In this document: positions 26,589 to 34,501 of the stretch, in pieces
Numbering within the stretch: position 1 is the stretch's first letter
Layout: the number at the start of each line of letters is the position of its first letter
Origin: CAYNWH01 sp964400885
GTDB taxonomy: Bacteria > Patescibacteriota > Patescibacteriia > CAIXNZ01
Direction: 5' to 3'
Length of the DNA: 64,000 bases
NCBI GenBank assembly: GCA_964400885.1
Contig: CAYNWH010000005.1
Span: 3,947-67,946, forward strand
The notes under the pieces: generated by a model
Databases searched by the model: none
Told to the model about the DNA's origin: nothing
Seen by the model: the letters and a program-made list of their open reading frames with translations, nothing else
Made by a program: the position numbers and the translations under genes

Positions 26589-26921
26589 ATGTCAGAGCGC
26601 ATTAATAAAATCAATGAACTAATTAAGCAAAAATTAGGGCAAATCATTATAAGAGAGATAGAATTTCCAGAAAATTGCCTATTAACCATAACTAGAGTGG
26701 AAACTACTCCTGATATTAAAACAAGCAAAATTTTCGTTAGTGTTCTGCCTGATAAATTCAGGGGTACTGCTCTAGAAATTTTAAGAAAAAATAGCCGTAA
26801 TTTACATAAACTGCTGCAAAAACATCTTCGGACGAAATTTACACCTAATTTAAATTTTTTAATTGACGAGCAAGAAATTTTTGCTTCAGAAGTTGACAAA
26901 TTGCTTGACGAACTTAAATAG
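26589..26921 (+). CDS. rbfA: Ribosome-binding factor A
   Basis: 110-aa 30S maturation factor with a single KH-like fold. The conserved pattern of a basic N-terminal helix, the ITRVETTPD strand and the IFVSVLPDK strand, then the C-terminal helix, is present. The DHH phosphoesterase gene follows on the same strand, as in many bacteria (rbfA-nrnA order), although infB is elsewhere (10068). Confidence 0.93.
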   Translation: MSERINKINELIKQKLGQIIIREIEFPENCLLTITRVETTPDIKTSKIFVSVLPDKFRGTALEILRKNSRNLHKLLQKHLRTKFTPNLNFLIDEQEIFASEVDKLLDELK

Positions 26922-26934
26922 GCCTGCTACCTTA

Positions 26935-27120
26935 CTAAATTCCAAATCGCAAACACCAAACTACAAACAGGCACCAATAATCAAATTCCAAATTCTAAAC
27001 ATTGTCTCGGTCATTTAGATTTAGAACTTATAATTTATTTGTGCTTGCTTCGCAAGCATCCCGCCAATGGCGGAATGTCAGCAGAGCTGACATTTGGAAT
27101 TTGTTATTTGTTATTTTACC
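26935..27120. repeat. Nested inverted repeat with three internal hairpins
   Basis: Outer AATTCCAAA words are mirrored by TTTGGAATTTG. Inside lie three perfect short hairpins (TGCTTGC/GCAAGCA, CCGCC/GGCGG, TGTCAGC/GCTGACA, 27050-27105). It shares words with 14455-14594. Confidence 0.55.
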
Positions 27121-27124
27121 AATT

Positions 27125-28096
27125 ATGCCTTATAAATCAGTCGCTCCACAAATATTAGATAGCATCAAAAAATCTAATCATATACTGCTGATTTCTCATG
27201 AAAAACCTGATGGGGATACCCTAGGCGCGAGTTTAGCTATGGCTCATTTCTTTGATAGAGAAAATAAGAAATATAAACATTTTTGCCCGGATAAACCTCC
27301 TGCCTATTTCAATTTTTTACCTAAGATAGAAAAAATAATTTTCAATTATAAATTAATAGAGCTAAAGGAACATGATCTGATTCTAATAATTGATTGCGGT
27401 GATCTTAAACGAACGAAAATTGAAAATGATTTAATTTTAATTAAAGAAGAAAAAAATATTATTAATATAGATCACCATCAAAGCAATAATAATTTTGGCC
27501 GGCTAAATTTAGTCGTACCCCAAGCTTCATCTACTAGTGAAATAATTTATAATTTTTTTACTTTTAACGCTATAGATATTGATAAATATATGGCCACTAG
27601 TTTATTGACTGGTATTTTAACTGACACTATGAACTTCACTAATGCCGCGACCAATCATGAAAGCTTGAAAATAGCTTCGCATCTATTAGCTAAAGGAGCA
27701 AGAGTCAACCAAATTATCAGTCAAATCAGTCAAAACAAAAATCTAAAAGCGTTGAAATTATGGGGAAATATTCTTTCCCGTTTGGAATTTAATCCGCAAT
27801 ACAATGCTGCTTATACAGTGATTACTAAAGAAGATTTAAAAGATAAACAGGTTTCCTTAGAAGATGCTCGGGATGGTTTGGCTAATTTTTTAAGTAATCT
27901 CCAAGACATTGATTTTATTTTAGTTCTGAGTGAAGAAGATGATAATATTATTAAAGGCAGCTTAAGAACGACCAAAGAAAATATAGATGTCAGCCAGATA
28001 GCTAAGCTTTTAGGCGGCGGAGGCCATAAAAAAGCAGCCGGCTTTAAAATAGCTGGGAAACTTGCCAAAGATGAAAAAGGGTGGTATATTGAATAA
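27125..28096 (+). CDS. DHH-family phosphoesterase (NrnA-like)
   Basis: 323 aa. NrnA-type enzymes degrade very short RNAs and/or pApA and PAP. Motifs: HEKPDGDTLGA near residue 22 (first metal motif), DCGDLKR near 90, the DHH core IDHHQSNNNFG near 117, and the C-terminal GGGGHKKAAGF of the DHHA1 domain near 298. ATG 27125 is preferred; the longer frame from 27002 reads through the repeat element. It is encoded after rbfA and before clpP. Confidence 0.9.
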   Translation: MPYKSVAPQILDSIKKSNHILLISHEKPDGDTLGASLAMAHFFDRENKKYKHFCPDKPPAYFNFLPKIEKIIFNYKLIELKEHDLILIIDCGDLKRTKIENDLILIKEEKNIINIDHHQSNNNFGRLNLVVPQASSTSEIIYNFFTFNAIDIDKYMATSLLTGILTDTMNFTNAATNHESLKIASHLLAKGARVNQIISQISQNKNLKALKLWGNILSRLEFNPQYNAAYTVITKEDLKDKQVSLEDARDGLANFLSNLQDIDFILVLSEEDDNIIKGSLRTTKENIDVSQIAKLLGGGGHKKAAGFKIAGKLAKDEKGWYIE

Positions 28097-28101
28097 TTGT
28101 T

Positions 28102-28110
28102 TGATATAAT
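28102..28110 (+). promoter_or_regulatory. Extended -10 promoter before clpP
   Basis: TGATATAAT (TGn-TATAAT) just after the DHH gene. GAGCTC/AGGGC palindromic words lie between it and clpP. Confidence 0.6.
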
Positions 28111-28196
28111 ACAATTCTAATCAATAACTTTAACTTGCTTTGAGCAGTGAGCTCTGAGCTCAGGGCACTAAGCCCAAAGCTAAAAATATTAAAAAT

Positions 28197-28805
28197 ATGC
28201 CTAAACACAAAAATCAAGAACCACAAAATTCATATTTAATTCCCACCGTAATTGAAAAATCAACTTATGGCGAAAGAGCCTATGATATTTATTCCAGACT
28301 CTTAAAGGAAAGGATAATTTTCCTTGGTGCACCAATTAATGATGCTGTCGCTAATACAGTAATCGCTCAAATGCTTTTTTTAGAAAGCGAAGACCCGAAA
28401 AAAGACATTAAATTATATATAAATTCACCTGGCGGTTCAGTTACAGCTGGCTTGGCAATCTATGACACTATGCAATATATTAAGCCAGATGTGTCTACTA
28501 TCTGTATTGGTATTGCTGCTTCCATGGCAGCCGTGCTCTTGTCTGCAGGACAGAAAGGCAAAAGATTAGCTTTGCCTAATGCTGAGGTTATGCTGCATCA
28601 AGTTATGGGCGGTGCCGAAGGCCAGGCCACAGACATCAAAATTAGGGTTGAGCATATTTTAAAAATCAAAGAACTGCTTAATGAAATTTTGGCGAAACAT
28701 ACAGGTCAGGCTAAGGCAAAAATTGAAAAGGATACGGATCGTGATTTCTTTTTAGGCGCCGAAGAAGCAAAAAAGTATGGTTTGGTTGATAAAATCATAA
28801 AATAA
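28197..28805 (+). CDS. clpP: ATP-dependent Clp protease proteolytic subunit
   Basis: 202-aa serine protease forming the barrel that degrades proteins fed by Clp ATPases. The catalytic Ser is in GIAASMAA (near 110), His in MLHQVMGG (near 134), and the Asp is near 183 (DTDRDFF). The N terminus is the mature-like form with no long propeptide. Confidence 0.97.
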   Translation: MPKHKNQEPQNSYLIPTVIEKSTYGERAYDIYSRLLKERIIFLGAPINDAVANTVIAQMLFLESEDPKKDIKLYINSPGGSVTAGLAIYDTMQYIKPDVSTICIGIAASMAAVLLSAGQKGKRLALPNAEVMLHQVMGGAEGQATDIKIRVEHILKIKELLNEILAKHTGQAKAKIEKDTDRDFFLGAEEAKKYGLVDKIIK

Positions 28806-28866
28806 AGTGGAGCTCTGAAAAATATCCTATTCAGCGAATTTTTAAAAAAACACTATGAAGCGTAAT

Positions 28867-28910
28867 CCTGCACCGCCCAATAGCGATTGCGGGATTGGGC
28901 TGGTGCGGGG
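28867..28910. repeat. Long GC-rich palindrome
   Basis: CCTGCACC..CCCAAT / ATTGGG..TGGTGCGGGG with a 12-nt loop, between clpP and the ncRNA promoter. Confidence 0.6.
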
Positions 28911-28937
28911 CTAAAATTAGCAAAAAGGAAATATCTC

Positions 28938-28961
28938 TTGACAATTTATACAAGCTATGAT
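28938..28961 (+). promoter_or_regulatory. Putative promoter of the 28.97-29.21 kb ncRNA
   Basis: TTGACA (28938-28943) followed by TATGATAAG; the spacing to a -10 is imperfect (12-17 depending on the hexamer chosen). Confidence 0.5.
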
Positions 28962-28966
28962 AAGCT

Positions 28967-29209
28967 TAAATATCGCTTTACTGAGTCAGTTTGACTGTTT
29001 ACTTCCCCCTGAAACAGTCTGATTCAGTGAGCGATTTTTGGGGAATAAATTACCATTTGTTCCCAAAAGTCTGCAGGGACGATAAGCATGGGAGCGATGT
29101 CCAAGGATTTAATCCGGCTTTTAGCTAGATTACTCCTTAATATCGTTTTCTTCTCTGCAGGCTCTTGAGAAAAATTTAAAAAACCTATCCTAAAAAGGAT
29201 AGGTTTTTT
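28967..29209 (+). ncRNA. Candidate structured non-coding RNA
   Basis: Three successive domains without a gene. Hairpin 1 is 28972-29035 (ATCGCT, ACTGA and GACTGTTT blocks pair with AAACAGTC, TCAGT and AGCGAT). Hairpin 2 is 29040-29064 (GGGGAA/TTCCC). Domain 3 is closed by CTGCAG at 29071 and 29155. In it, ACGATA (29079) can pair with TATCGT (29141), or GGAC (29077) with GTCC (29099), but not both. A perfect terminator ends it. I do not recognise the family; 6S RNA is the best alternative but the length and bubble do not fit well. Confidence 0.6.
29178..29209 (+). terminator. Perfect intrinsic terminator
   Basis: AAAAAACCTATCC / GGATAGGTTTTTT with a 5-6-nt loop. It works in both directions between the ncRNA and the VanW gene. 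Confidence 0.9.
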
Positions 29210-29224
29210 ATTTATATAAATTCT

Positions 29225-31183
29225 CTAATTTGCATTAGTATTCTGATCTATTATTTGGCTGTCAGCAGTACCGTTTTGGCCAGCTGAAGCAGCATTGCTA
29301 TTATCAGCTTCTATATCTATATCCTCAACATTTTCTTCAGCTGCTTTAGGCTCTACTCCAATTTCATAAATATTAGGCCAAGCCACATAATGGCTGCGCC
29401 AATCTTCTTCTTTCTTATCGCCATTAGGCATGGTTATAATGCGGTGAAAAATCGCATCTGCTCCACGGCGACCTATTTCCATTAACTTCTTTTCCCCTGG
29501 CTTTAAATCCGGATTTTCAATTAGTCTATCGGCTGGCTGAGCTGTCCAATTATAAAGTGCGGGGTCTGTAACTTCTACCTTGCGGCCATCACTGGTGCCC
29601 CAAAATTCAAATCTTAAAATTGTTCCCTCTATTGTAATTTTTAATAAAATATTATGACCAGTATCATTAATAAGCCTAACATCAGGGTGAGGTCCGTAAA
29701 TAGTAGCATCCATACCAATAGGCTTGTAATAGGAAACTATATAGGAATGTGGTTTTCTTTCTGTGATAGGTAAGCCACTATACAAAGCTACACGAAAAAT
29801 AGTCGTGCCAATTTGACATAAACCGCCGCCATATTCAGGAATGGTTCTATCGCCTTTAATTACGTATTCGGGATAATAACCAGTAGCAGCATTAACTTCG
29901 CCAATAGCTTCAACAATACTAAATTCTCCTGGCGGAACAATCAAACCGTTTAAATGATCAACCGCATTTTTAATATTTTTAATTCTATTGGTATGGCTGC
30001 CGGCAAAATCTGAAACTCCTGCCCCTAATAACTCTCTAATCCCCAAATCATTAACATCGCCTGTCTTTAACTTAGGTTCTGATTCTTTAACGACCAAATC
30101 AATCTCGACTTTTTTATTATTAAAAAATTCCTCATTTATTTTTAATTGACTTTGTTCCAAATCTAAAGCCAGTCCTGGTTTACTGGGCTGGAAGTCTATA
30201 ACTTTACCGTCAGCAAAATTAAACTTGGCATCCTGAGCCGGCTGATCTATTTCAGTGGCTAAACTTTCTAATTTATTATTTAATAAATTAGCATCAAAAG
30301 TTAAAATTATCTGGTTATTTTCTTTTTTAAAAATCAGCCAATTTTTAAATTCGTCTCTGTCAATTGGCCATTCTTTATCATTATATTTTAAAGTTATTTT
30401 TTCCTGCTTTAAAATTTCATTAACTAAAGCTATATTCTCCAAAGCTTCACTTTTAGTTACTTGGGCCAAGTCAGACGTTGTTTTCAAGTTAACTGTATTT
30501 ATAGCAATTAAATTAATATTTTTATTTAAATCTGAAATGGCCTGATCATAATCAAGAACAAAACCGTTTATTTCAGACTGGATTTCGATCCCATTGTTTT
30601 CCTTAAAATTTAAAGCGGCATTGATAGCTGGCTTTTCTAGAGCAACAAAGCTTTCTTGCAAACTATTTTTTAATTCTTTTTCATTAAGTACGTAGGCTAA
30701 CGCGATTCCCTGCTGATTCAAGATGGCCTTGAATTGATTAGTGAAATTTGTCAATAAATCTTGATTCCTTCCAAAATTATAAGATTGTTTTACCATATCT
30801 TCTACATCAAAATTTAAAATCTGATAAGCCAAATCTGGGTCTGTCAATGAAAAAGTTGTGATTTCAACTTTTACATTTTTATTTCGATAATGAAAATTTA
30901 AGCCTCTTAATTTAAGATTGTCTATAGACTGGTTTAAGCGATTAATTGCTTCATTTTGAGTCAGTCCGCCTAAATTTATACCATCAATATAGACTCCCGG
31001 ATAAATTTTATTCTGATAAATTATTTGATAGGCAAAAACAGGAACTGCAATAAAAATAAAAATAATTAAAAATGCAAAAAAAATGGTTAATATTTTTATT
31101 AACCGTTTCCTCTTCTCTTTCTTTTTCTTTTTTTTATCAAAAACTGCTTCCAGGTCTTTGATGAATTGTTTTAATTCAAACAT
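29225..31183 (-). CDS. VanW / peptidoglycan-binding envelope protein
   Basis: 652-aa cell-envelope protein. A Lys-rich cytoplasmic head (residues 1-28) is followed by one membrane helix (about 29-51), PG_binding_4-like repeats outside (IYPGVYIDGINLGGLTQNEA near 60, with related segments to about 350), a VanW domain (about 375-560, with GGGLCQIGTTIFRVAL and HPDVRLIND motifs), and a low-complexity Asn/Ala tail. The family is tied to peptidoglycan in monoderms. The next two genes upstream on this strand are DUF3006 and Hsp20; the DUF3006 stop overlaps this start by 8 nt, so they are co-transcribed. Confidence 0.88.
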   Translation of the reverse strand: MFELKQFIKDLEAVFDKKKKKKEKRKRLIKILTIFFAFLIIFIFIAVPVFAYQIIYQNKIYPGVYIDGINLGGLTQNEAINRLNQSIDNLKLRGLNFHYRNKNVKVEITTFSLTDPDLAYQILNFDVEDMVKQSYNFGRNQDLLTNFTNQFKAILNQQGIALAYVLNEKELKNSLQESFVALEKPAINAALNFKENNGIEIQSEINGFVLDYDQAISDLNKNINLIAINTVNLKTTSDLAQVTKSEALENIALVNEILKQEKITLKYNDKEWPIDRDEFKNWLIFKKENNQIILTFDANLLNNKLESLATEIDQPAQDAKFNFADGKVIDFQPSKPGLALDLEQSQLKINEEFFNNKKVEIDLVVKESEPKLKTGDVNDLGIRELLGAGVSDFAGSHTNRIKNIKNAVDHLNGLIVPPGEFSIVEAIGEVNAATGYYPEYVIKGDRTIPEYGGGLCQIGTTIFRVALYSGLPITERKPHSYIVSYYKPIGMDATIYGPHPDVRLINDTGHNILLKITIEGTILRFEFWGTSDGRKVEVTDPALYNWTAQPADRLIENPDLKPGEKKLMEIGRRGADAIFHRIITMPNGDKKEEDWRSHYVAWPNIYEIGVEPKAAEENVEDIDIEADNSNAASAGQNGTADSQIIDQNTNAN

Positions 31184-31400
31184 CTTTTTTCTTTAATATT
31201 TCTTGTAAAATATTTTTGGCTAAATTTTCCTGCGCCTGGGTCTCCTTCTGGTCATAAATGAAATTAATATGAATAACATCGCCAGCTTTTAAATTGCTGC
31301 CCAATTGATCTCTGTCAATAATTAATTCCTGGCCATCAGGAAAAATCAGAACAGCTTTTTGATCTTCAAAACGGTCAATTGTTGCTTTAAGCTTATCCAT
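31176..31400 (-). CDS. DUF3006-like small protein
   Basis: 74 aa with the DUF3006 pattern: KATIDRFEDQKAVLIF, a PDGQELIIDRDQL strand pair, then GDVIHINF. It is probably a small beta-barrel. Family function is unknown. Its last codons overlap the VanW gene start by 8 nt. Confidence 0.8.
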   Translation of the reverse strand: MDKLKATIDRFEDQKAVLIFPDGQELIIDRDQLGSNLKAGDVIHINFIYDQKETQAQENLAKNILQEILKKKDV

Positions 31401-31406
31401 AAGCGG

Positions 31407-31892
31407 CTAATCTTCTTTAACTTTAATATTAATCAATTTTGATTTTTGAGCTTTAGGTAAAATAATTTTTAAAATGCCATTCCTAAAAATAGCTTCGACT
31501 TTATCAGCTTGAACTTCAACTGGCAAAATTATAGAGCGGGAAAAACCTCCCCAATAGCATTCTTTATAAAAAAAATCTGCTCCTTTTTCTTCTTTTTCCT
31601 GCTCTCTTTTGCCTCTGATCGTTAATAGGTCGTTATGAATATAAATTTCTAAATCTTCTGGCTTAACTCCGGCAATTGTTGATTTAACTACGATATTATC
31701 TTTGGTCTGATAAACATCCACAGCCAACTGGCCTTCATAATCCTCACTAAACCATTGCTCTTGTTCCGGGGTTAAAAAATTAGATTTTTCTGACAAATCT
31801 AAAACATGCTGATTGCCGCTAGCATCATTTTCTAAACTATTTTTTAATTCATCTAAGCTGCTAAAAAAAGCCGGTTTTTGTTCTTCTGGCAT
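31407..31892 (-). CDS. Hsp20 / alpha-crystallin small heat-shock protein
   Basis: 161-aa ATP-independent chaperone. The alpha-crystallin domain spans about residues 55-150 (LAVDVYQTKDNIVVKSTIAG, LTIRGKRE, then GILKIILPK with the typical G-x-L). An acidic N-terminal arm precedes it. It is the first gene of the unit with DUF3006 and VanW, suggesting that envelope maintenance and stress response are linked here. Confidence 0.93.
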   Translation of the reverse strand: MPEEQKPAFFSSLDELKNSLENDASGNQHVLDLSEKSNFLTPEQEQWFSEDYEGQLAVDVYQTKDNIVVKSTIAGVKPEDLEIYIHNDLLTIRGKREQEKEEKGADFFYKECYWGGFSRSIILPVEVQADKVEAIFRNGILKIILPKAQKSKLINIKVKED

Positions 31893-32061
31893 TTGAGTTT
31901 AAATTAAAGGTTAATTTAATTATACTAAAAAAGACAAAATCAAACAATGTTCTAAAACTTTTTCCATAGCTGCAAAAAAACCTGCTAATCTTCATTAACA
32001 AAACTAATTTTTGTGCTTAAAACTGTTAATTTCCATTTACAGACTTATTAACAGCCAATTA

Positions 32062-32081
32062 TTGACATAATATGTTATAAT
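32062..32081 (+). promoter_or_regulatory. Extended -10 promoter
   Basis: TGTTATAAT (32073-32081, TGn-TATAAT), with a TTGACA at 32062-32067 that is too close to be a normal -35. Confidence 0.65.
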
Positions 32082-32227
32082 AATATTAGGAAGGAAATTT
32101 GTTCTTTCAAAATCAATTGGAAGGGGGAAGTAGAAATGTAAAAGCATTCTAGACGCGGCTAAAGCTTGGCAAATTTTTTGCCAAAAGATAAAAACCACAT
32201 AAAGGAGAAAAAAGTAGGTGAACTAAA

Positions 32228-32374
32228 ATGAAACCGCTGGCCAGAAAATTATTTTCTGCCAGGCTGCTAATCCAAAAGATAGAAATCGGATTTCAGCAGT
32301 TTCTTATCTTGCCGAAAATAGCACGTCGCAATTGGTCTTTAAGACCAGCTGCCAATTGTGCTTTAGGTGCTTAG
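32228..32374 (+). CDS. Possible 48-aa protein within the structured RNA
   Basis: ATG 32228, TAG 32372. It is basic and amphipathic, with Arg/Leu-rich helices. The closest SD (AGGTG, 7 nt) is weak and AAAGGAG is too far (20 nt). Because the frame coincides with perfect RNA hairpins, it may be incidental. Confidence 0.3.
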   Translation: MKPLARKLFSARLLIQKIEIGFQQFLILPKIARRNWSLRPAANCALGA

Positions 32375-32483
32375 CTTAGCTGAATCAACTTATCACGCTT
32401 AATAAGTCTGCAAGAAATTGCGAACACATCTCATCAATAATTTATTTACATAAATCATCTATCTCTCTTTCAAGACACTTATT

Positions 32484-32510
32484 AAGCCCTAAAATCTACT
32501 TAGGGCTTTT
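32484..32510 (+). terminator. Intrinsic terminator
   Basis: AAGCCCTAA / TTAGGGCTT with a 7-nt loop and a short T-run, before the convergent TrmB-type gene. Confidence 0.8.
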
Positions 32511-32526
32511 CTATTAAGGAACCAGG

Positions 32527-33312
32527 TCAAATGGTTTTTTTTATTTTTTTTAAACTTTGATATTTTTCTGCACCCTGCCAAGCTAATTCAAATAAAAACT
32601 TCAGGCCGTCAACAATTGCTTTATTCTCAATAATAATGCCTGCTAAATCATCCTTAAAAGAAATAATAGCGGCTTTATTTTTATAAAAAGCCATATCAGC
32701 AAAAAATGGAAATTTATCAGCCGGCAAATATTTTCTTTCCTCCTCATAAAAAACTGGATATTGGGGAATTGTCTCTTTAGCATTATAAATAACAATCGAA
32801 CGAATTTTTATTTTCTTTTTAATAATCTTTTGCCGATGGTCCTCTGGTCGAAGAGGAAAATTTTCTAAAGTTAAATTTATATTAAAAATATTATCAATAA
32901 CTTTAGGGTTTGACCTAATAACATCTTTTTGAATTAAAGCTACCTCTTGCTTGCCCTTAAAAAACTTGATTTTAGTCCTTTCTCGGGTTAATTTTTCCAG
33001 ATTCTCTAACTCTGACATTAAATTTTTAGCCAAATCGATTTTATTATCAATTTTTTGTTTTTCATTTTCTAAAAAATTTAAAATTTGTTGAGGACTTTCA
33101 ATTAAAAAATAAGTTTTTTTACTCTTATTGGAACTTCTGATAAAACTACGTTTTAATAAACTTTCTAAAATTACATAAGTCGTCGCCCGATTAAGCTCTG
33201 ATTTCAAAGCCAATTGCTGGGCAGTAGCTTCGCCCGTTTCTAATAAAGCGACATAAACCCTTGCTTCTTTTTCTGTCAGACCTATTTCTTCAAGTTGTTT
33301 AGCTAATCCCAT
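32527..33312 (-). CDS. TrmB-family transcriptional regulator
   Basis: 261 aa. The N-terminal winged helix (residues 1-70) carries the family signature LTEKEARVYVALLETGEATAQQ in two adjoining parts. A coiled coil follows (about 75-115), then a TrmB-type effector domain. TrmB proteins sense sugars or other ligands and are common in archaea and in CPR bacteria. Its position next to the methyltransferase and lipid genes on the same strand suggests they may be its targets; this is inference. Confidence 0.88.
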   Translation of the reverse strand: MGLAKQLEEIGLTEKEARVYVALLETGEATAQQLALKSELNRATTYVILESLLKRSFIRSSNKSKKTYFLIESPQQILNFLENEKQKIDNKIDLAKNLMSELENLEKLTRERTKIKFFKGKQEVALIQKDVIRSNPKVIDNIFNINLTLENFPLRPEDHRQKIIKKKIKIRSIVIYNAKETIPQYPVFYEEERKYLPADKFPFFADMAFYKNKAAIISFKDDLAGIIIENKAIVDGLKFLFELAWQGAEKYQSLKKIKKTI

Positions 33313-33331
33313 ATTAATTTTAAATTAAATT

Positions 33332-33889
33332 TTAATTTTTTTTATACAAATAAATACTGTCCTTGATAGTTATATGCTCAATCGTTTCTTCAAATCCCTG
33401 ATTATCTTCTAAAGGAAACATATAAGAAACAATACGGCTACCTTTCTTTAAAAGCTGGAATCTGGGATTTAAGATTCTCATGGCTTCAGGCGTTAAAAAG
33501 CAAAAAACTACATCAAAATTATGCAAATCAATATTAAAAAAATCAGCTTTTATAATCTGAATTCTTTTATTTATAAATGGATGGAAAAAAAGTCTTAGTT
33601 TGCTAACAAGTCTGGGCGTAAAAAATTTTTCAAAACCAACAACTAAATTATTTTTTTGCTTTTTTGCGACAGCAATTATTATTCTGCCGCTACCAGAGCC
33701 TAAATCACAAACTTTTTCACCAGGCTTTATTTCTGCTAGCTGAATCATCAACTTAATAATCTTTTTAGGTGTAGGCACATAAGGGACCAAATTTCTAAAG
33801 CTAATCATAATATAAGCGATATAACCCAAAATAATCACAAAACCCAGAAATAGTAGCCATTGTAAAATTAATAAAATAGTAATTGCCAT
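33332..33889 (-). CDS. Membrane-anchored class I SAM methyltransferase
   Basis: 185 aa. An N-terminal membrane helix (about 2-30) is followed by a small Rossmann domain with motif I DLGSGSGR at residues 62-69, an acidic strand end near 84 and an F-F-x-I-D motif near 115. Substrate unknown. It lies 3 nt downstream of the CDP-alcohol phosphatidyltransferase on the same strand, so lipid or headgroup methylation is a reasonable guess. Broadly similar to FAM173-like membrane methyltransferases, but not certain. Confidence 0.8.
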   Translation of the reverse strand: MAITILLILQWLLFLGFVIILGYIAYIMISFRNLVPYVPTPKKIIKLMIQLAEIKPGEKVCDLGSGSGRIIIAVAKKQKNNLVVGFEKFFTPRLVSKLRLFFHPFINKRIQIIKADFFNIDLHNFDVVFCFLTPEAMRILNPRFQLLKKGSRIVSYMFPLEDNQGFEETIEHITIKDSIYLYKKN

Positions 33890-33892
33890 AAG

Positions 33893-34498
33893 TTAGGTCC
33901 TTTCTTTGATGATGAAATAATAATAAAGAGAAGTTATCATTAGCAAAATATTCAATAACAGAAAAACTGGATTCAAAATATTGCAACCAAACAAATAAAT
34001 AATTAAAGCAGCGTGAGCAATAGTTTTAAAATAAGGCAAATCAGCCTGGGCATTAATTAGCCAGTCACTGGGTTCTTTTTCTCTTTTTTTAATAGTACAA
34101 AGAAGCTGGACTATTAATTCCAGCAAAATATTAAGAGCCAAAAGCCAAGCAAAAGCTACTTGCAGATAAATAAAACCTAAAATCAAGCAAGCGTACATAA
34201 AATTATCTACTAAAGAATCTAAAAATCTGCCTTTATCATTTTGCGAATTTAAATAACGAGCTAAGGAACCGTCAAGCAAATCAACAAGCCAGAAAAACAA
34301 ATAACTAATAAAAACGCCCCATAAATTATGGACATAAAAAAAATAAGCCAAGGGGAAAACAAATAAAAAACGAAAAGTAGTTATCCCATTAGGCTTAATC
34401 TTTAATTTAGCCAATAGCTGCAAAAGTGGCCAAAAATATTTAGCCCGCCATTTACATGAAGATTGCTTAACCTTATTATACCAGATAGAAAATCGCAT
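33893..34498 (-). CDS. CDP-alcohol phosphatidyltransferase
   Basis: 201-aa integral membrane enzyme that joins a CDP-activated lipid to an alcohol headgroup. The full catalytic motif is present: D73-x2-D76-G-x2-A80-R81-x8-G90-x3-D94-x3-D98. About 5-6 membrane helices. The headgroup (glycerol-phosphate, inositol or other) cannot be told from the sequence. It sits 3 nt from both neighbours in a tight three-gene unit. Confidence 0.92.
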   Translation of the reverse strand: MRFSIWYNKVKQSSCKWRAKYFWPLLQLLAKLKIKPNGITTFRFLFVFPLAYFFYVHNLWGVFISYLFFWLVDLLDGSLARYLNSQNDKGRFLDSLVDNFMYACLILGFIYLQVAFAWLLALNILLELIVQLLCTIKKREKEPSDWLINAQADLPYFKTIAHAALIIYLFGCNILNPVFLLLNILLMITSLYYYFIIKERT

Positions 34499-34501
34499 AA
34501 T

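Larger units (their letters stand above)
32088..32510 (+). ncRNA. Candidate structured RNA locus with start-stop element
   Basis: A promoter upstream and an intrinsic terminator downstream bracket about 420 nt. Perfect hairpins occur in series: 32166-32184, 32237-32262, 32264-32299, and 32328-32361 with an inner GTCTTTAAGAC. Near the 5' end AAGGGGG precedes ATGTAA (32136-32141), a start codon followed at once by a stop. A 48-codon frame lies over the hairpins. Whether this is a riboregulator, a small mRNA or both is open. Confidence 0.55.

Noticed and set aside
27002..27124. N-terminal extension of the DHH gene
   Set aside because: It reads through the palindromic repeat; the conserved family start is the ATG at 27125.
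28967..29209. 6S RNA
   Set aside because: Three separate domains rather than one long rod with a central bubble. The CTGCAG-closed part is only about 90 nt.
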